DNA of 64,000 nt from Mycolicibacterium moriokaense (lineage in GTDB: Bacteria; Actinomycetota; Actinomycetes; Mycobacteriales; Mycobacteriaceae). The notes under the pieces are model-generated. The model saw only the letters and a program-made list of their open reading frames with translations. It had not been told where the DNA came from and searched no databases. The stretch is from NCBI RefSeq assembly GCF_003347205.1, contig NZ_QQBJ01000025.1:1-64000 (forward strand), given 5' to 3'. The stretch's first letter is position 1. Every line of letters starts with the position of its first letter. Positions 24,644-34,096 of this stretch are shown piece by piece. A program made the translations under genes and the position numbers.

Positions 24644-25294
24644 CTAGGCGTCCGTCGGCGGAAGCATCTGGAAGCCGCTCAGAATCTCCTCGGCGTCCTG
24701 TCGATACGTGGGGTTGTCGGGGTTCGCGCTCTGCAACGTCACCGTCGTCGCGTATGTGGTGCCGTCGGTGTGCATCACGGCGGTCAGCACCGTCGCCGGG
24801 TGCGGCGGCAGCGTGCCGATGCGCGGCGTCACGTAGTCCATGGTCTCGGCGGGCAGTTCGCACAGCGTCGTCTCGGTGACCCGCACGTTCGTCGCACCTA
24901 TGCCGGATTCCAGCGCGTCCTGCTGGGCGTTGAACACCTCCCGCGGTTCGGCGAACCCGCGATGGCTTTCCAGCGTGACCACCGCGGTGGGCGCGAAGCC
25001 GCCCTCGACCAGACGCGCGTTGCGCATGGTGAACCGGATCAACTCGGAGTCCATCAACGTCACCCGTTCCCAGCCGTCGGGTTGCGGGATCTTCATGACG
25101 GGCTCTTGATCGCTCTTGGCGGGAATCGACGTCAGGGGCGCGTCGACCGCCGTGCAGTCCGCCGCCGTCGCCCCCGCCTTGCCCATGTCAGGGGCTGCCA
25201 CCACGCGGGCGTCGTCGATCATGCGCGTGCATGACGTCAGCGCGACAGCCGACGCCCCGAGCACCACCGCGACCACACGCCGCGACACAGCCAT
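24644..25294 (-). CDS. LpqN/LpqT-family lipoprotein
   Basis: 216 aa. The signal peptide ends in the lipobox Leu-Thr-Ser-Cys near residue 22. The mature part (IPQPDGWERV, ETLCELPAETMDYVTPRIGTL) resembles the LpqN/LpqT family, members of which bind MmpL-associated and cell-wall proteins in M. tuberculosis. ATG at 25294 is chosen; a TTG three codons earlier is possible. TAGGTT about 10 nt upstream may allow a leaderless start, but the gene also lies 13 nt after purH and may be co-transcribed. Confidence 0.8.
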   Translation of the reverse strand: MAVSRRVVAVVLGASAVALTSCTRMIDDARVVAAPDMGKAGATAADCTAVDAPLTSIPAKSDQEPVMKIPQPDGWERVTLMDSELIRFTMRNARLVEGGFAPTAVVTLESHRGFAEPREVFNAQQDALESGIGATNVRVTETTLCELPAETMDYVTPRIGTLPPHPATVLTAVMHTDGTTYATTVTLQSANPDNPTYRQDAEEILSGFQMLPPTDA

Positions 25295-25307
25295 GGACGG
25301 CAACCTA

Positions 25308-26909
25308 TCAGTGCGCGAAGTGACGTGCCCCGGTCACGTACAGCGTCACACCCGCCTTGGCCGCCGCCTCCGCGACCAGTTCGTCGCGCACGGAGCCGCC
25401 GGGATGCACGACGGCCTTCACCCCGGCGTTGGTCAGCGTCTCCAGGCCGTCGGGGAACGGGAAGAACGCGTCGGACGCCGCGACTGCACCGCGCACCCGG
25501 TCGCCCCCCCGTTCCACCGCTAGGCGGGCGGCGTCGACACGGTTCACCTGGCCCATGCCGACACCGACGGTCGCGCCGTCGGCGGCGACGACGATCGCGT
25601 TGGACTTCACCGCGCGGCACGACCGCCACGCGAAAACGAGGTCGGCCAGCGTCGCCGGGTCCGCCGGGTCGCCGGTGGCCAGCGTCCAGTTCGCCGGATC
25701 GTCACCCGCCGCGTCGAGCGCATCGCGCTGCTGCAGCAGCAGGCCGCCGCTGACCTGCCGCATCTCGGTGCCGCCGATCGGCGGCTCGGAGGCCACCAGC
25801 ACGCGGATGTTCTTCTTGCGCGCAAGCACCTCCACCGCGCCGTCCTCGTAGGCGGGCGCGATGATCACCTCGGTGAAGATCTCGGCGACGGTCTCGGCCA
25901 TCTCAACACTGACGGCGGTGTTGGTCGCGATGACGCCACCGAACGCGCTCAGCGGGTCGCACTCGTGGGCCTTGCGGTGCGCGTCGGCGACGGACACCGA
26001 CGAGATCGCGATGCCGCACGGGTTGGCGTGCTTGATGATCGCGACGCACGTCTGCTCGTGGTCGAACGCCGCCCGCCACGCGGCATCGGCGTCGGTGAAG
26101 TTGTTGTAGGACATCTCTTTTCCGTGCAGCTGCTCGGCCTGCGCCAGACCGGGCCACGCCCCGTCGTCGCTGTAGAGCGCCGCCTGCTGGTGCGGGTTCT
26201 CCCCGTAGCGCAGCACGCCGGTGCGACGCCACGTCCCGCCGAACCACGCGGGAAGCGCCTGCGCGGGCTCCTCCGGCGCCAGCGTCTGGCCCATCCAACT
26301 CGCCACCGCCACGTCGTATTCGGCGGTGTGGCGAAACGCCAACGACGCCAATATCTTCCGCTCGGCAAGGGTGAACCCGCCCGCTCGGACGGCCGCGAGC
26401 ACCCCGTCGTAGCCGAGTGGATCGACCACGACGGCCACGCTGGGGTGGTTCTTGGCGGCGGCGCGGACCATCGACGGGCCGCCGATGTCGATCTGCTCGA
26501 CGCACTCGTCCTGATCGGCGCCGGAGGCGACGGTCTCGCTGAACGGATACAGGTTGACCACCACGAGATCGAAGGCCTCGATACCGAGTTCGGCCAGGGC
26601 CGCGGCGTGCTCGGGCTTGCGCAGATCGGCCAGCAGGCCGGCGTGCACCCGCGGATGCAGGGTCTTCACCCGGCCGTCGAGCACCTCGGGGAAGCCGGTG
26701 AGTTCCTCCACCGGCGTCACCGGAACACCGGCGCCGGCAATGGTTTTCGCAGTCGATCCGGTCGAGACGATGGCCACGCCGGCGTCGCGCAACCCCTTGG
26801 CCAGTTCCGGCAGGCCGGTCTTGTCGTAAACGCTGACCAACGCCCGTCGGATCGGCTTGCGCCCGTCGCCCGAGATGCTTGGCGCCGGCATCGCGTCGCT
26901 GTCCGTCAT
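25308..26909 (-). CDS. purH: Bifunctional AICAR transformylase / IMP cyclohydrolase PurH
   Basis: 533 aa; catalyses the last two steps of IMP synthesis. The N-terminal MGS-like IMP cyclohydrolase domain (about 18-150) has VSVYDKTGL and [10 protein letters not shown]-type motifs. The C-terminal AICAR transformylase has the Lys-His pair in [11 protein letters not shown] and [12 protein letters not shown]. The ATG overlaps the purN stop (ATGA). Part of an apparent run perM-purN-purH. Confidence 0.97.
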   Translation of the reverse strand: MTDSDAMPAPSISGDGRKPIRRALVSVYDKTGLPELAKGLRDAGVAIVSTGSTAKTIAGAGVPVTPVEELTGFPEVLDGRVKTLHPRVHAGLLADLRKPEHAAALAELGIEAFDLVVVNLYPFSETVASGADQDECVEQIDIGGPSMVRAAAKNHPSVAVVVDPLGYDGVLAAVRAGGFTLAERKILASLAFRHTAEYDVAVASWMGQTLAPEEPAQALPAWFGGTWRRTGVLRYGENPHQQAALYSDDGAWPGLAQAEQLHGKEMSYNNFTDADAAWRAAFDHEQTCVAIIKHANPCGIAISSVSVADAHRKAHECDPLSAFGGVIATNTAVSVEMAETVAEIFTEVIIAPAYEDGAVEVLARKKNIRVLVASEPPIGGTEMRQVSGGLLLQQRDALDAAGDDPANWTLATGDPADPATLADLVFAWRSCRAVKSNAIVVAADGATVGVGMGQVNRVDAARLAVERGGDRVRGAVAASDAFFPFPDGLETLTNAGVKAVVHPGGSVRDELVAEAAAKAGVTLYVTGARHFAH

Positions 26910-27535
26910 CCGATTGTCGCCTTTCGTCCAGTCCAGGTCACGCCGCCGGTGGCCAGCGCGGCCAGGACATCCACCAACAGTCTGCGTTCGACGACCTTGA
27001 TCCGTTCGTGCAGGGTGGCTTCGTCGTCGTCGTCGAACACCGGAACGGGTTGCTGCGCCAGGATCGGCCCGGTGTCGGTGCCCGCGTCCACCAGGTGCAC
27101 GCTGCAACCGGTGACCTTGACCCCGTAGGCCAGTGCGTCGGGCACGGCGTGCGCGCCGGGGAACGACGGCAGCAACGCCGGATGCGTGTTGATGATCCGA
27201 CCCATGAATCGCGAAAGAAACTTCGGGCCAAGGATTTTCATGAAACCCGCCGAAACGATCAGGTCGGGCTCGTGCACCGCCGTCTCGATCGTGATGGCCG
27301 TGTCCCAGGTGGCGCGATCGGGGTGGTCGGCCAGGCGGACCTTGTAGCTGGGCAGCGATGCCGCCGTGGCGACCTCGACGGCCCGGCAATCGCGGTCGAC
27401 GCCGACGGCGACGATGCGCGCGGGATATTCGCCGACTGCGGACTCCAGCAGGGACTCCAGCAGCGAACCGGTGCCCGATGCCAGCACCACCACTCGCGCC
27501 GGTGCGCTCGGTGGCACGTGGAGGGGTTGCTGCAC
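26906..27535 (-). CDS. purN: Phosphoribosylglycinamide formyltransferase PurN
   Basis: 209 aa. Uses 10-formyltetrahydrofolate to formylate GAR. It shows [16 protein letters not shown] at the N-terminus, the catalytic Asn/His segment [16 protein letters not shown], and the Asp in [14 protein letters not shown] start 9 nt after perM; stop overlaps purH. The position in front of purH is the standard mycobacterial order. Confidence 0.96.
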   Translation of the reverse strand: MQQPLHVPPSAPARVVVLASGTGSLLESLLESAVGEYPARIVAVGVDRDCRAVEVATAASLPSYKVRLADHPDRATWDTAITIETAVHEPDLIVSAGFMKILGPKFLSRFMGRIINTHPALLPSFPGAHAVPDALAYGVKVTGCSVHLVDAGTDTGPILAQQPVPVFDDDDEATLHERIKVVERRLLVDVLAALATGGVTWTGRKATIG

Positions 27536-27544
27536 GCGACAACC

Positions 27545-29053
27545 CTAGTCGTCGCCTTCGCGCCTCTTGTCGCCGATGCTGCCCGGCGTGGCGTCCTCAC
27601 CGTCGATGTACTCGAGGTCCTCGGGATCGGGCAGGTCATCGTCGAACTGGGCGGGCAGGGGTCGCGGGGCCGGCGCAGGGCGGATGTCCCTCGGCGCGGG
27701 CTCTGGCTCGGGCTCGCGGGGTTCGGGCTCGGGCTCGGGCTCCGGTTCGGGCTCGGGGGGCAAGTCCGGCTCCGGCTCCAGCTCCGGCTCGAACTCGGGC
27801 TCGAACTCAGCCTCCGGCTCGAACTCAGCGTCGGGTCCGTCGTCGTCGAGATCGACGTCCTGGTGCGAATCACTGGAACCTTTGCGCCCGAACGTGGGTT
27901 TCGGCGTCGCGGAGGCGGCGGGGCGCCGGGCGATTCCGCCTGCCATCGCCACGGTGAGCCCGCCGATCGCCACGAACCACAGGAAGACGGCGGGCGCGAA
28001 GGTCACCTGGTCGACGCCGACATGGCCGAAGTTGCCCAGCTCGCCGCCGCCGGCGTAGCCGAGCAGCGCCATCGTCACGGCCGCCAGAGCCGAGGCCAGC
28101 ACGAGCTTGCCCATCGCGGGCAGCAGCCGCAGTGGCCGGCGGCCGCACTGCTGGCCGACCACCACGCCGGACGCCGCGCCGACGATCAGCAGCGCCACCC
28201 AGATCGGTCCGAGCGGAGGTGTCGGCACCGCCGCGAGCACCGGCAGCGCCGGGATGTCCCCGCCGAACACGGTGAACGAACTGAACGTCGCCAGCCCGAC
28301 GTGCGCGCTGGACCCCACGGCGACGGCCGAGGTACCCACGATGACGTTGGGCGCATACAACGCGGACAGCAGCGTCAGGCTGAGCTGGCCGAAGAGCGAG
28401 TCGGTGATCGCGTACAGCTCGTTCATCGTCGACCAATGCACCACCAGCGACAAGGCCGTGACCACCCCGGACAGCCCGAACAACGCCAGCACCCCGGCGA
28501 CGGCGGGCCGCCCCGCGTCGGCCACCCAGTTCGGCAGCCGCGACGCCGCCACCAGGCGTCTGCCCGCGCGCGAACCGACCCCGATCGTCGCGCCGATCAC
28601 GTGCACGGCCAGCACCCCGCTGAACGCCCGCAGCGCATTGGGCGTCTGCAGTTCGGTCAGCACCGAGGAGGCGTCGTGAATGACCGCCAGTGCAATGGCC
28701 GTGAGCAGCAGTGGGCCGCCCAGCGCCGACCCGACGATCCAGCGGATGACGAACCAGGAACCCCGCGGCGGCGTCGCAGCGGCGGTCGTGCGGGCGGTGC
28801 CCCACACCATGGCCAGCACCGGCAGCAGCGGCATCACACCCAGCTCACGGCCGCCGATCGATATCGGCACCTGGTGCACGCCCAGCCACATGCTGGCAAT
28901 CGCGCCGAGCGCACCGGTCATGTCGCTGTTGGCGATCAGCAGCTGCAGGAGCACCACGGCCGCGATGATGACCAGCGCCACCACCGACGGGCCGAAGGCA
29001 ACCCGGAACAGATCGCGAGCCTGGCGACTGCCGACCGACCTGTTCTCCACCAC
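27545..29053 (-). CDS. perM: PerM-like membrane protein (DUF6350), cell division
   Basis: 502 aa with about nine to ten membrane helices in the first 400 residues, then a long acidic cytoplasmic tail of Glu-Pro repeats (about 420-475) ending in a charged segment. Orthologue of Rv0955/PerM, known in M. tuberculosis for persistence and for supporting FtsB/septum formation. GTG start; TATACC 6 nt upstream fits a leaderless promoter. It precedes purN by 9 nt, so it probably shares a transcript with the purine genes. Confidence 0.9.
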   Translation of the reverse strand: MVENRSVGSRQARDLFRVAFGPSVVALVIIAAVVLLQLLIANSDMTGALGAIASMWLGVHQVPISIGGRELGVMPLLPVLAMVWGTARTTAAATPPRGSWFVIRWIVGSALGGPLLLTAIALAVIHDASSVLTELQTPNALRAFSGVLAVHVIGATIGVGSRAGRRLVAASRLPNWVADAGRPAVAGVLALFGLSGVVTALSLVVHWSTMNELYAITDSLFGQLSLTLLSALYAPNVIVGTSAVAVGSSAHVGLATFSSFTVFGGDIPALPVLAAVPTPPLGPIWVALLIVGAASGVVVGQQCGRRPLRLLPAMGKLVLASALAAVTMALLGYAGGGELGNFGHVGVDQVTFAPAVFLWFVAIGGLTVAMAGGIARRPAASATPKPTFGRKGSSDSHQDVDLDDDGPDAEFEPEAEFEPEFEPELEPEPDLPPEPEPEPEPEPEPREPEPEPAPRDIRPAPAPRPLPAQFDDDLPDPEDLEYIDGEDATPGSIGDKRREGDD

Positions 29054-29110
29054 TAGCGGTATAGCAGTTCTTTGCTCGCGTGCGCGGGATTCACGCTCGC
29101 GACGCTCGAG

Positions 29111-30013
29111 TTAGGACGGCGAGTTGCCGGACTGGTTCGACGAAGACGACGACGGCTGCGGTTGCGGCTGCTGCGACTGCGGCTGCCCGTGCCCCTGACC
29201 GGTGGGCGCGGACGGCGGCGACTGCGGCTGGCTGTAGGTCGGGAAGCCGGTCGGCGGGGTCGGCGGACCGCCGTGCTGGCCGATCGCGGCGAAGCCACCG
29301 CTGGACGAGCCGCCCCCCTGATAGCCGCCGCCGTACTGGCCGGCATACGGCGGACGCTGCTGCGGGCCGCCCTGGTGCGGTGCGTGCTGGCCGTAATACT
29401 GGTTGGGCTGGCCGTACGGGCCGTAGGAATGCTGGTCGTACTTCGGCTTGGGCGCAGGCGCCGAGATGATTCCGGAGTCCAGCAGCAGGGCCCCGATCGC
29501 GACCGCGGCCTCCAGGAACGTCAGGGCGATGACCACGTAGAGGGCCCAGCCGATGCTGACGCCCTGTGGCTTCTGGATGATCTCGGCGAGCACCAGCAGG
29601 AAGGCCAGCAGGGCGACCGCCGCGATGACGCCGATCGGAGCCGTCTGCCTGGGCAGCAGGCTCGCCCCGGCGATCAGGGCGGAGACCAGCGACGCGACGA
29701 CGGCGAGACCCAGGCCCAGCGAGGTGCCACTGGCGCTGCCCAGTTGCGGGAAGTCGGTGTTCTGGATGGTGAACATCGCGCCGAAGCTGAACAGGTACAC
29801 CAGCAGGCCCAGCGCCGCGGTCACGGCCAACAGGATGAACGGCAGCTTGCTCGGACCCGCGCCCGCCGCGGCGGGCCCCTGCGCTCCGCCTTCTGCGCTC
29901 CTCGCGTACGCAGAAGGCTGCTCGACCTTTCCGAACTGCTGCGTCGGGGCGCTGAACTGAGTGGTCGGCTGCTGACTCGGCGGGTATCCGGAGCCGCTGG
30001 GCGGGTAGGTCAT
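29111..30013 (-). CDS. DUF5336 / 34-kDa antigen-like membrane protein (Rv0954-like)
   Basis: 300 aa with AGGAGAGGGCC before the ATG. A Pro/Gln/Ser-rich N-terminus is followed by four membrane helices (about 55-75, 95-115, 122-142, 155-178), then a long Gly/Tyr/Gln/Pro-rich tail with GPYGQPNQYYGQH-like repeats. Its M. tuberculosis counterpart Rv0954 is reported as a divisome member and lies next to perM there too, so the pair is likely functionally linked in septation. Confidence 0.88.
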   Translation of the reverse strand: MTYPPSGSGYPPSQQPTTQFSAPTQQFGKVEQPSAYARSAEGGAQGPAAAGAGPSKLPFILLAVTAALGLLVYLFSFGAMFTIQNTDFPQLGSASGTSLGLGLAVVASLVSALIAGASLLPRQTAPIGVIAAVALLAFLLVLAEIIQKPQGVSIGWALYVVIALTFLEAAVAIGALLLDSGIISAPAPKPKYDQHSYGPYGQPNQYYGQHAPHQGGPQQRPPYAGQYGGGYQGGGSSSGGFAAIGQHGGPPTPPTGFPTYSQPQSPPSAPTGQGHGQPQSQQPQPQPSSSSSNQSGNSPS

Positions 30014-30132
30014 GGCCCTCTCCTGCTTTTGTTTGGGCGTCGCTCCCCGCGGCGCCGCGTCGAAACGCCGTTCATGAAAGCCGGGAACACCGACGGTATG
30101 AACGATTCGACACCACGCTAGCGCACCGCGCG

Positions 30133-31263
30133 TTATGCGGAGACAAGCACAGGAGCGTCCACCCACTTGCGCTCGTCGCTCTCGATCTCGCGGACCAGTG
30201 GCAGCACCCGTGATCCGAAGTACTCGACCTCCTCCTGGAAGTGCAGGAAGCCGCCGAGGATCAGGTCGACGCCCCGTTTGCGGTACGCCGCAATGCGTTC
30301 CGCGATCTGCTCGGGTGTGCCGATCAGCTGCGTGCGGAACCCGTCGTTGTACTGCACCAAGTCCTCGAAGGTGGAGTCGGCCCACATGCCCCGCTTGTCG
30401 GCGGTCGAGTTGCCAGCTTGTTGTACGGCGGCTTTGAACCCTTCGACAGCCGGGCGGTTGGCCTTGGCGACGATCTCACGCAGTGTGTCCCGCGCCTCGG
30501 CCTCGGTGTCGCGGGCGATGATGAAGCCGTTGAGCCCGAATTTCACCTCGCGGCCGGCATCGCGCGCGTGCTCGCGCACGTCGACGATCTGCTCGGTCAC
30601 CCCGTCGAGGCCCTTGCCGTTGGAGAAGTACCAGTCGGCGTAGCGGCCGCCGTTGCGGCGCGCCGCCGTCGAGTTGCCGCCCTGGAACAACTCCGGGTTG
30701 GGCCGTTCGGGCGTCTGCACCGCCTTGGGCTTCAGGGTGAAGTCGTGGATGCGGTAGAAGTCGCCGCGGAAATCCACCTCGTCCTCGGTCCAGATCTTGC
30801 GCAGCACCTGCAGGAACTCCGCGCTGCGGCGGTAGCGCTCGTCGTGCTCGAGCCACGGTTCGCCGAGGTGGGTGAACTCGTCTTTGAACCAGCCCGACAC
30901 CACGTTGACCGCGAAGCGCCCGTTGCTCAGGTGGTCGGCGGTCGCTCCCAGCTTGGCCAGTACCGCCGGCTGCCACAGCCCCGGGTGCACGGCGGCGATC
31001 ACCTTCAACCGCTGAGTGGCCAGCAGCAGCGCCAGGCTGAAGCTGGTGGACTCGTGCTGGTACTCCGCGCCGTAGCTGGCCTCGTAGCGGACCTGGGACA
31101 GCGCGTAGTCGAAGCCGTTGTTCTCCGCGGTCTGGGCGAGCTTGATGTTGTAGTCGTAGCCCCAGTCGGTGCGCTGCTCGATGTCGCTGGTGACCAGGCC
31201 GCCGCTGACATTGGGCACCCAGTAGGCGAATCGGACGTGATCTGTGATTCGTTCGGTCGTCAT
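30133..31263 (-). CDS. sfnG: SfnG-like FMNH2-dependent dimethylsulfone monooxygenase
   Basis: 376 aa, luciferase-like TIM barrel. I recognise the SfnG type from RFAYWVPNVSGGLVTSDIEQ, GAEYQHESTSFSLALL, NVVSGWFKDEFTHLGEPWLE and ELFQGGNS. SfnG converts dimethylsulfone to methanesulfinate using reduced FMN from a partner reductase. No sulfonate-use genes are next to it here. The ATG has no clear ribosome site. The substrate is inferred from family resemblance; other alkyl-sulfone or luciferase-like reactions are possible. Confidence 0.82.
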   Translation of the reverse strand: MTTERITDHVRFAYWVPNVSGGLVTSDIEQRTDWGYDYNIKLAQTAENNGFDYALSQVRYEASYGAEYQHESTSFSLALLLATQRLKVIAAVHPGLWQPAVLAKLGATADHLSNGRFAVNVVSGWFKDEFTHLGEPWLEHDERYRRSAEFLQVLRKIWTEDEVDFRGDFYRIHDFTLKPKAVQTPERPNPELFQGGNSTAARRNGGRYADWYFSNGKGLDGVTEQIVDVREHARDAGREVKFGLNGFIIARDTEAEARDTLREIVAKANRPAVEGFKAAVQQAGNSTADKRGMWADSTFEDLVQYNDGFRTQLIGTPEQIAERIAAYRKRGVDLILGGFLHFQEEVEYFGSRVLPLVREIESDERKWVDAPVLVSA

Positions 31264-31325
31264 GGTGTGCCATGACAACAGCGCGGGCGGCATTCGTCGC
31301 GGGTAACGCTCGCGCTGAAGGAAAG

Positions 31326-32489
31326 TCAGACCTCGACGATGCGGGTGGCGGGTATTCCGTTGAATCGCGACGACGTCACCGAGGTGTAGGCACCCATCAT
31401 CGGGCTGACGACGATGTCGCCGACGGACAGCGACGGCATCGGATAGTCGCGGGCGATGACGTCGGCGCTGTCGCACGTCGGCCCGGCCAGCGTCACCGGT
31501 TCGTAGCCGGTCACGCCGTCGACGATCTCGCGCAACGCCAGGATCGGCGGATGCACGTCCTCGGTCATCACGTTCGAGTAGCTGCCGTAGACCCCGTCGT
31601 CGAGGTAGTGCCACAGCCGGCCGTCGCGCGCGGCGCTGCCCACCACGCTGGTCAGCAACGTCATGGCGTCGGCGGTCAGGAAGCGGCCGGGCTCGGCGAG
31701 CAACGTGAACTCGTCGCGCCGGTCGCCGAGCACCTCGTCGACGACGGCGGCGATGGCCTCGATGGTGGGCATCGGCTCGCGGTAATTCACCGGGAAGCCG
31801 CCGCCGATGTCGATGATTCGCGTCGGCGCGCCCAGTGTTCGGTCGATATGGGCGATCAGGTCAAGCGTGCTGCGCAGCGCGTCGCGGTACGGCTGCACGG
31901 TCGCGCACTGGCTGCCGACGTGGAAGCTGAAGCCGGCGAAGCGAACTCCGGTCGCCAGCACGTGCTTGACCACGAGTTCCGCGTCGGCGGGCGACACGCC
32001 GAACTTGGTCGACAGGTCCGATTTCGCCGCCGGGTTTCCGAATGCCAGGCGCACGATGATGTCGATGTCCGCGGGCAGGTCGTCGAACTTGTGCGCCTCC
32101 AGCGGATTGTCGACGACGAACGTGCGGATGCCCGCGATGTAGGCGTGGTCGATGTCGGCCAGCTTCTTGATCGGATGGGTGTTGATGCACCGGTGCAACG
32201 GCAGACCGAGCGCGCCGACGAGATCCGCTTCGGGACTGGTCGCGACGTCGAACCCGCAGTCGCTCGCGGCGATCGCGCGCAGCACCGCAGGATGGGGCGC
32301 CGTCTTCACCGCGTAGTGCAGACGGAATCCGCGCAGGTGCTTTCTCAGCAGCCGGCACTGCTCGACGACGCGGTAGGGGTCGAGCACCAACAGCGGCGTG
32401 CCGTGCTGGGCGGCGAGTGCGCGCCAGCCCTCGGCGTCACACCGGGTTCGCAGCGCGTCACGCAGGTGCGATCGCAGCGACGGGTCCAC
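31326..32489 (-). CDS. Ornithine decarboxylase-like PLP enzyme (fold III)
   Basis: 387 aa. The GTG chosen has AGGAGG six bases upstream; a TTG six codons earlier does not. Fold-III decarboxylase features: PLP Lys62 in LHYAVKTAPHP, phosphate loop IDIGGGFPVNY, and the substrate Cys in GPTCDSADV, which is typical of ornithine decarboxylase rather than DAP decarboxylase. The product would be putrescine; lysine or other diamino acids cannot be excluded. It overlaps the upstream membrane protein gene by 32 nt, so the two are coupled. Confidence 0.82.
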   Translation of the reverse strand: MDPSLRSHLRDALRTRCDAEGWRALAAQHGTPLLVLDPYRVVEQCRLLRKHLRGFRLHYAVKTAPHPAVLRAIAASDCGFDVATSPEADLVGALGLPLHRCINTHPIKKLADIDHAYIAGIRTFVVDNPLEAHKFDDLPADIDIIVRLAFGNPAAKSDLSTKFGVSPADAELVVKHVLATGVRFAGFSFHVGSQCATVQPYRDALRSTLDLIAHIDRTLGAPTRIIDIGGGFPVNYREPMPTIEAIAAVVDEVLGDRRDEFTLLAEPGRFLTADAMTLLTSVVGSAARDGRLWHYLDDGVYGSYSNVMTEDVHPPILALREIVDGVTGYEPVTLAGPTCDSADVIARDYPMPSLSVGDIVVSPMMGAYTSVTSSRFNGIPATRIVEV

Positions 32490-32985
32490 CGTCGACCTCC
32501 TCGACAATCCGCCTGCGCCCAGCCAACAGGCCCTTGAACCGCTCGTAGCTGAGGATCGCCACCAGGTAGAAACCGATGTCGGAGAACAGCTTTGCGAAGA
32601 TCCAGCCGGCCGCGACGCTGTCGAACAGCGCCGGCCCCAGGTAGTAGGCCAGCGGCCGGATCGCGATGCTGTCGATCAGCTCCGCGGGGCCGAACTCGAT
32701 CGCGACGCTGCGAAGCGCGAACATGTTGGCGACCACGAGTCGCGCCGCCACCGGCAGCCCACTGTGATCGCGGTATGCCCAGCGCACGGCGTTCGTGAAG
32801 GCGGCCGCGTAGTAGCCGGCCGACGCGCCGACGGTCGCGGTGATCGCCGCGGCCGCCATCGAGCCCGTCAGCCAGTAGGCGACGGCCGCACCACCGAGTT
32901 CGCCGACCGTGCCCGCGATTTCGCACGGCAGGTAGCGACGGACCCACTCCATGAGTTTGCGGGCGATGGTGCGCCGGTGCTCCAT
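32458..32985 (-). CDS. Membrane protein coupled to the decarboxylase gene
   Basis: 175 aa with about four membrane helices (roughly 25-45, 50-72, 95-115, 128-150) and a basic N-terminus (MEHRRTIARKLMEWVRR). I do not recognise the family. Its 3' end contains the ribosome site of the decarboxylase gene, so the two proteins are probably made together. A transport or anchoring role for the amine product or substrate is only a guess. Confidence 0.72.
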   Translation of the reverse strand: MEHRRTIARKLMEWVRRYLPCEIAGTVGELGGAAVAYWLTGSMAAAAITATVGASAGYYAAAFTNAVRWAYRDHSGLPVAARLVVANMFALRSVAIEFGPAELIDSIAIRPLAYYLGPALFDSVAAGWIFAKLFSDIGFYLVAILSYERFKGLLAGRRRIVEEVDGGPVAAIAPA

Positions 32986-33040
32986 GCCATGAAGTGTTCG
33001 GGCTAAGGCGAACCGAGTCGCGAGTACCGCACTACCTCAA

Positions 33041-33284
33041 TCAGAGGGGTCCGACCGCCTTGGCGACGATGAAGACCAGCGCGATCCCCGCGGCGAGCAG
33101 CAGCAAGGTCAGTTCGCCTTCAAGGTTGTCCAAGGTTGTCGCGCGGTGCGAATGACGTCTTGCCGAGCAGCCACACCGCGATCAGCACTGCGCCCACGAC
33201 GAACTGAATGACGATCGGGCGCGAGCGCGTGGCCACCGACCACACCTGTTCGCCCCAGCGGCTTGTGCCGACGTCTGATGACAC
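33041..33284 (-). pseudogene. Frameshifted copy of a small two-helix membrane protein
   Basis: GTG start with GGAGAAACA upstream, near identical to the start of the intact paralogue at 33633-33965. The frame reads SSDVGTSRWGEQVWSVAT, one membrane helix and SFAPRDNLGQP, then stops at 33120. CAAGGTTGTC is duplicated in tandem at 33121-33140; removing one copy restores a 77-residue protein whose second helix (LTLLLLAAGIALVFIVAK) matches the paralogue. So this is either a recent 10-bp duplication mutation or a site that switches by slippage. It could also be an assembly error. Confidence 0.75.
33121..33140. repeat. 10-bp tandem duplication CAAGGTTGTC x2
   Basis: Perfect tandem copies, 33121-33130 and 33131-33140. 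They cause the frameshift in the small membrane protein gene described at 33041-33284. Confidence 0.95.
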
Positions 33285-33334
33285 TGTTTCTCCGATGAGA
33301 ATTGATGGGTGCCGCCGGTGGGCACGGGCGACAC
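33228..33334. repeat. 107-bp direct repeat, copy 1
   Basis: Differs from 33909-34015 at about four positions. It covers about 50 bp of upstream DNA, the ribosome site, and the first 18-19 codons of both small membrane protein genes. Confidence 0.9.
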
Positions 33335-33343
33335 CGACAGGGG

Positions 33344-33652
33344 TCAGATAGCGAATATCGCGACGAACATGGCGCCGAGAATCACCTGGGTGAGCACCGT
33401 CGTCGCGCATGCAACGAGCATCCCGCGGCCGACTTTGGCGGCTGTTCCGCCCATCTTGGTCATCAAGAACGCGCCGACAGCGTTGACGACAACCAACGGC
33501 ACGATCACCATCAGCGCGACAAAGAAGACCAGCGACCAGGCCGTCAGGGAGACGAATTCAAGAACGCCGATGTTGACCATCGCAGCCACGAAGCCCGCCG
33601 GACCAACGGGCACGCTCGCGATCAGCTGCGCGTCAGTAGATCCAGAAGACAT
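33344..33652 (-). CDS. Three-helix small membrane protein
   Basis: 102 aa. The ATG overlaps the end of the upstream paralogue gene by 20 nt and has GGGGGTGG upstream. Membrane helices lie at about 20-45, 48-70 and 78-100. It is sandwiched between two copies of the duplicated gene on the same strand, and likely belongs to the same operon. Family not recognised. Confidence 0.65.
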   Translation of the reverse strand: MSSGSTDAQLIASVPVGPAGFVAAMVNIGVLEFVSLTAWSLVFFVALMVIVPLVVVNAVGAFLMTKMGGTAAKVGRGMLVACATTVLTQVILGAMFVAIFAI

Positions 33653-33965
33653 ACGCCACCCCCATGATCGATGTGACAACTCCAGACGCCACCACGCTCA
33701 GGCCGAAACCGCGCGGCACCGGTGACCGTCGACTGACGAGCACGCCGCCGACGAGCAACGCGATGATGAGAACGATTCCGCTCGCGGTGAGCAACGCCGT
33801 GCGGAAATCTTCGACAGCATCGCGCTCCGGAAATGAGTGGGCGCCGAGCAGCCGCCACGTGATGATCAGCGCACCGAGAACGAACTGCACGACGACCACG
33901 CTGGATATCGTGGCCACCGACCACACCTGTTCGCCCCAGCGGCTTGTGCCGACATCTGATGACAC
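33633..33965 (-). CDS. Small two- to three-helix membrane protein, intact paralogue
   Basis: 110 aa from a GTG with GGAGAAACA upstream. The N-terminus SSDVGTSRWGEQVWSVAT is shared with the frameshifted copy at 33041-33284. Helices lie at about 20-38, 55-75 and 88-108. First gene of a minus-strand cluster of three. Family not recognised. Confidence 0.7.
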   Translation of the reverse strand: MSSDVGTSRWGEQVWSVATISSVVVVQFVLGALIITWRLLGAHSFPERDAVEDFRTALLTASGIVLIIALLVGGVLVSRRSPVPRGFGLSVVASGVVTSIMGVAYVFWIY

Positions 33966-34015
33966 TGTTTCTCCGATCAGAATTGATGGGTGCCGCCGGT
34001 GGGCAGGCGCGACAC
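33909..34015. repeat. 107-bp direct repeat, copy 2
   Basis: Partner of 33228-33334, about 680 bp away in the same orientation. Confidence 0.9.
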
Positions 34016-34096
34016 TCTTCGATTTTCACATTGCCGTCGGCTTTGCTGTGCACGGGTTTCGCGTCGCCGGAGGCACCCCGCCCTTGCTCGCCAGAC

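Noticed and set aside
27700-27830. Regular short repeats that might be a CRISPR or microsatellite array
   Set aside because: They encode the Glu-Pro tail of PerM; no spacers.
26879-29056. 725-codon plus-strand frame
   Set aside because: Antisense of purN and perM, both certain; His/Arg/Gln-rich shadow translation.
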